Shown one piece after another: positions 31,208 through 32,042 of a stretch of 32,042 nt of DNA (position 1 is its first letter; each line of letters begins with the position of its first letter). Source of the DNA: Acidobacteriaceae bacterium. Its GTDB lineage: Bacteria > Acidobacteriota > Terriglobia > Terriglobales > Acidobacteriaceae. The translations under genes and the position numbers were made by a program. Under the pieces are notes generated by a model that was not told the DNA's origin, did no database searches, and saw only the letters and a program-made list of their open reading frames with translations. Location: assembly GCA_003166855.1 (NCBI GenBank), contig PMUM01000131.1, positions 1 to 32,042 of the forward strand, in the 5' to 3' direction.

Positions 31208-32042
31208 CGTCGCGATGCTCCTTGCGCAATACCAAGTTCGTCGCACGTCTCCTGCAGCGCGGTGAGCAGGCGATCGGCATGCGCTCGCGGACCCAGCGTG
31301 ATGCGCACACATCCCTCGCACCCGTGATCTCCCGACCGGTCGCGAACCAGAACGCCTCGCCGCCTCATGTGCTCGACAAAGGGTCCCGCGGCCCCCACAC
31401 GCGCCAGCACGAAGTTCGCCTGACTGGACCAGAATTGAATCCCGCTGGCCTCAAGAGCGCGCTCCAGCCGTGCCCGCGACTCGCGAACCTCAGTCACATA
31501 TTCCCGGATGTAAACCTGATCACTAAGCGCTTCCGGCAGACATGCCAGCGCCACGGCGTTCACGTTGTAAGGCGAACTGACGCGCCGCACCGACCGCATT
31601 TGTTCAGCGTCGCCAACCAGCGCACCCATGCGCAGTCCCGCCAGCCCGTACGCCTTGGAGAAGGTGCGCGCAACAAACAGGTTCGGACACTCGTTACGGA
31701 CACCGAGCATGCTTTGACCGAAGAACTCAAAGTACGCTTCATCCACGAGCACCGCGGCGCCCGGCGCCGAGCGCGCAATTCTCGCTAGATCTTCGGAGGC
31801 CGCAACCGTTCCTGTCGGATTGTTCGGATTCGCAATGGCGATCAGCCGCGTGCGCGGCGTAACTCGACTACACAGATCATCGACCGGAAAAACAAAATTC
31901 TCGCCAGCCGGAACGGTGATGACCTTCGCACCCGCCGCCATCATATAAATCCGGTACATCGAGTATGTGGGCACAACAATCAGCGCTTCGTCGCCAGGCT
32001 CAAGGTAAGTCTCACAGAGCAGATGAATCGCTTCGTCCACGC
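31204..32042 (-). CDS. hisC: Histidinol-phosphate aminotransferase HisC (N-terminus outside window)
   Basis: About 279 residues of a fold-type I aminotransferase run to the window edge; roughly the first 80 residues are missing. Visible landmarks are [10 protein letters not shown], the cofactor-binding [17 protein letters not shown] (Asp and Tyr that contact PLP), the Schiff-base lysine in [14 protein letters not shown], and [14 protein letters not shown] near the end. It transaminates imidazole acetol phosphate to histidinol phosphate. Its stop overlaps the hisB start. Confidence 0.94.
   Translation of the reverse strand, partial: VDEAIHLLCETYLEPGDEALIVVPTYSMYRIYMMAAGAKVITVPAGENFVFPVDDLCSRVTPRTRLIAIANPNNPTGTVAASEDLARIARSAPGAAVLVDEAYFEFFGQSMLGVRNECPNLFVARTFSKAYGLAGLRMGALVGDAEQMRSVRRVSSPYNVNAVALACLPEALSDQVYIREYVTEVRESRARLERALEASGIQFWSSQANFVLARVGAAGPFVEHMRRRGVLVRDRSGDHGCEGCVRITLGPRAHADRLLTALQETCDELGIAQGASRR

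Overview
The window is about 32 kb of GC-rich, tightly packed bacterial chromosome. It holds about 25 protein genes (some cut by the window edges) and shows no tRNA, rRNA, CRISPR array, transposase or phage gene. The gene content suggests a Gram-negative soil-type heterotroph, most likely an Acidobacteriota (Terriglobia/Koribacter-like) member: a thioester alpha-2-macroglobulin, an oxidative L-fucose operon, a wax ester synthase, AdhE, PhaR/phasin genes and a compact his operon. The phylum is an inference from overall gene style, not from a marker gene.

Layout. 3-1526: C-terminal part of a bacterial alpha-2-macroglobulin. 1622-7397 (+): a six-gene operon for non-phosphorylative L-fucose catabolism (lactonase, UxaA-family dehydratase, two SDR dehydrogenases, FucP-type permease, mutarotase) with 4-base overlaps at three junctions. 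7403-9742 (-): helicase HrpB, divergent from a DUF2461 gene (9826-10491). 10537-21680 (-): lipid and redox genes: long-chain acyl-CoA ligase, a small outer-membrane barrel, then the cluster adhE - STAS - wax ester synthase, then acyl-CoA dehydrogenase - GMC oxidoreductase.

21886-28588: a storage-granule region. Two paralogous repeat-built phasin-like proteins flank PhaR, an alpha/beta hydrolase, a lipocalin-like gene broken by an in-frame TGA, and an ABC1 (UbiB-like) kinase. Both phasin genes have near-consensus promoters (TTGACA/T, 17 bp, TATAGT/TACAGT) followed by the identical 15-mer TGCTGCATTGCAGCA, which fits the CTGC-N3-GCAG operator known for PhaR. A 12/15 version covers the start region of the hydrolase promoter, and an 11/15 version lies just before phaR. 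This looks like a local PhaR regulon. No PHA synthase is in the window, while a wax ester synthase is, so the granule could hold PHA or neutral lipid.

28575-32042 (-): hisC(partial)-hisB-hisH-hisF-hisA, with overlapping or abutting genes, converging on a small hypothetical gene.

The most interesting material is the duplicated PhaR promoter-operator module, the 46-residue repeat architecture of the phasins, the nonsense codon in the lipocalin-like gene, and the adhE-STAS-wax synthase cluster with a perfect TGTGA-N6-TCACA site upstream.
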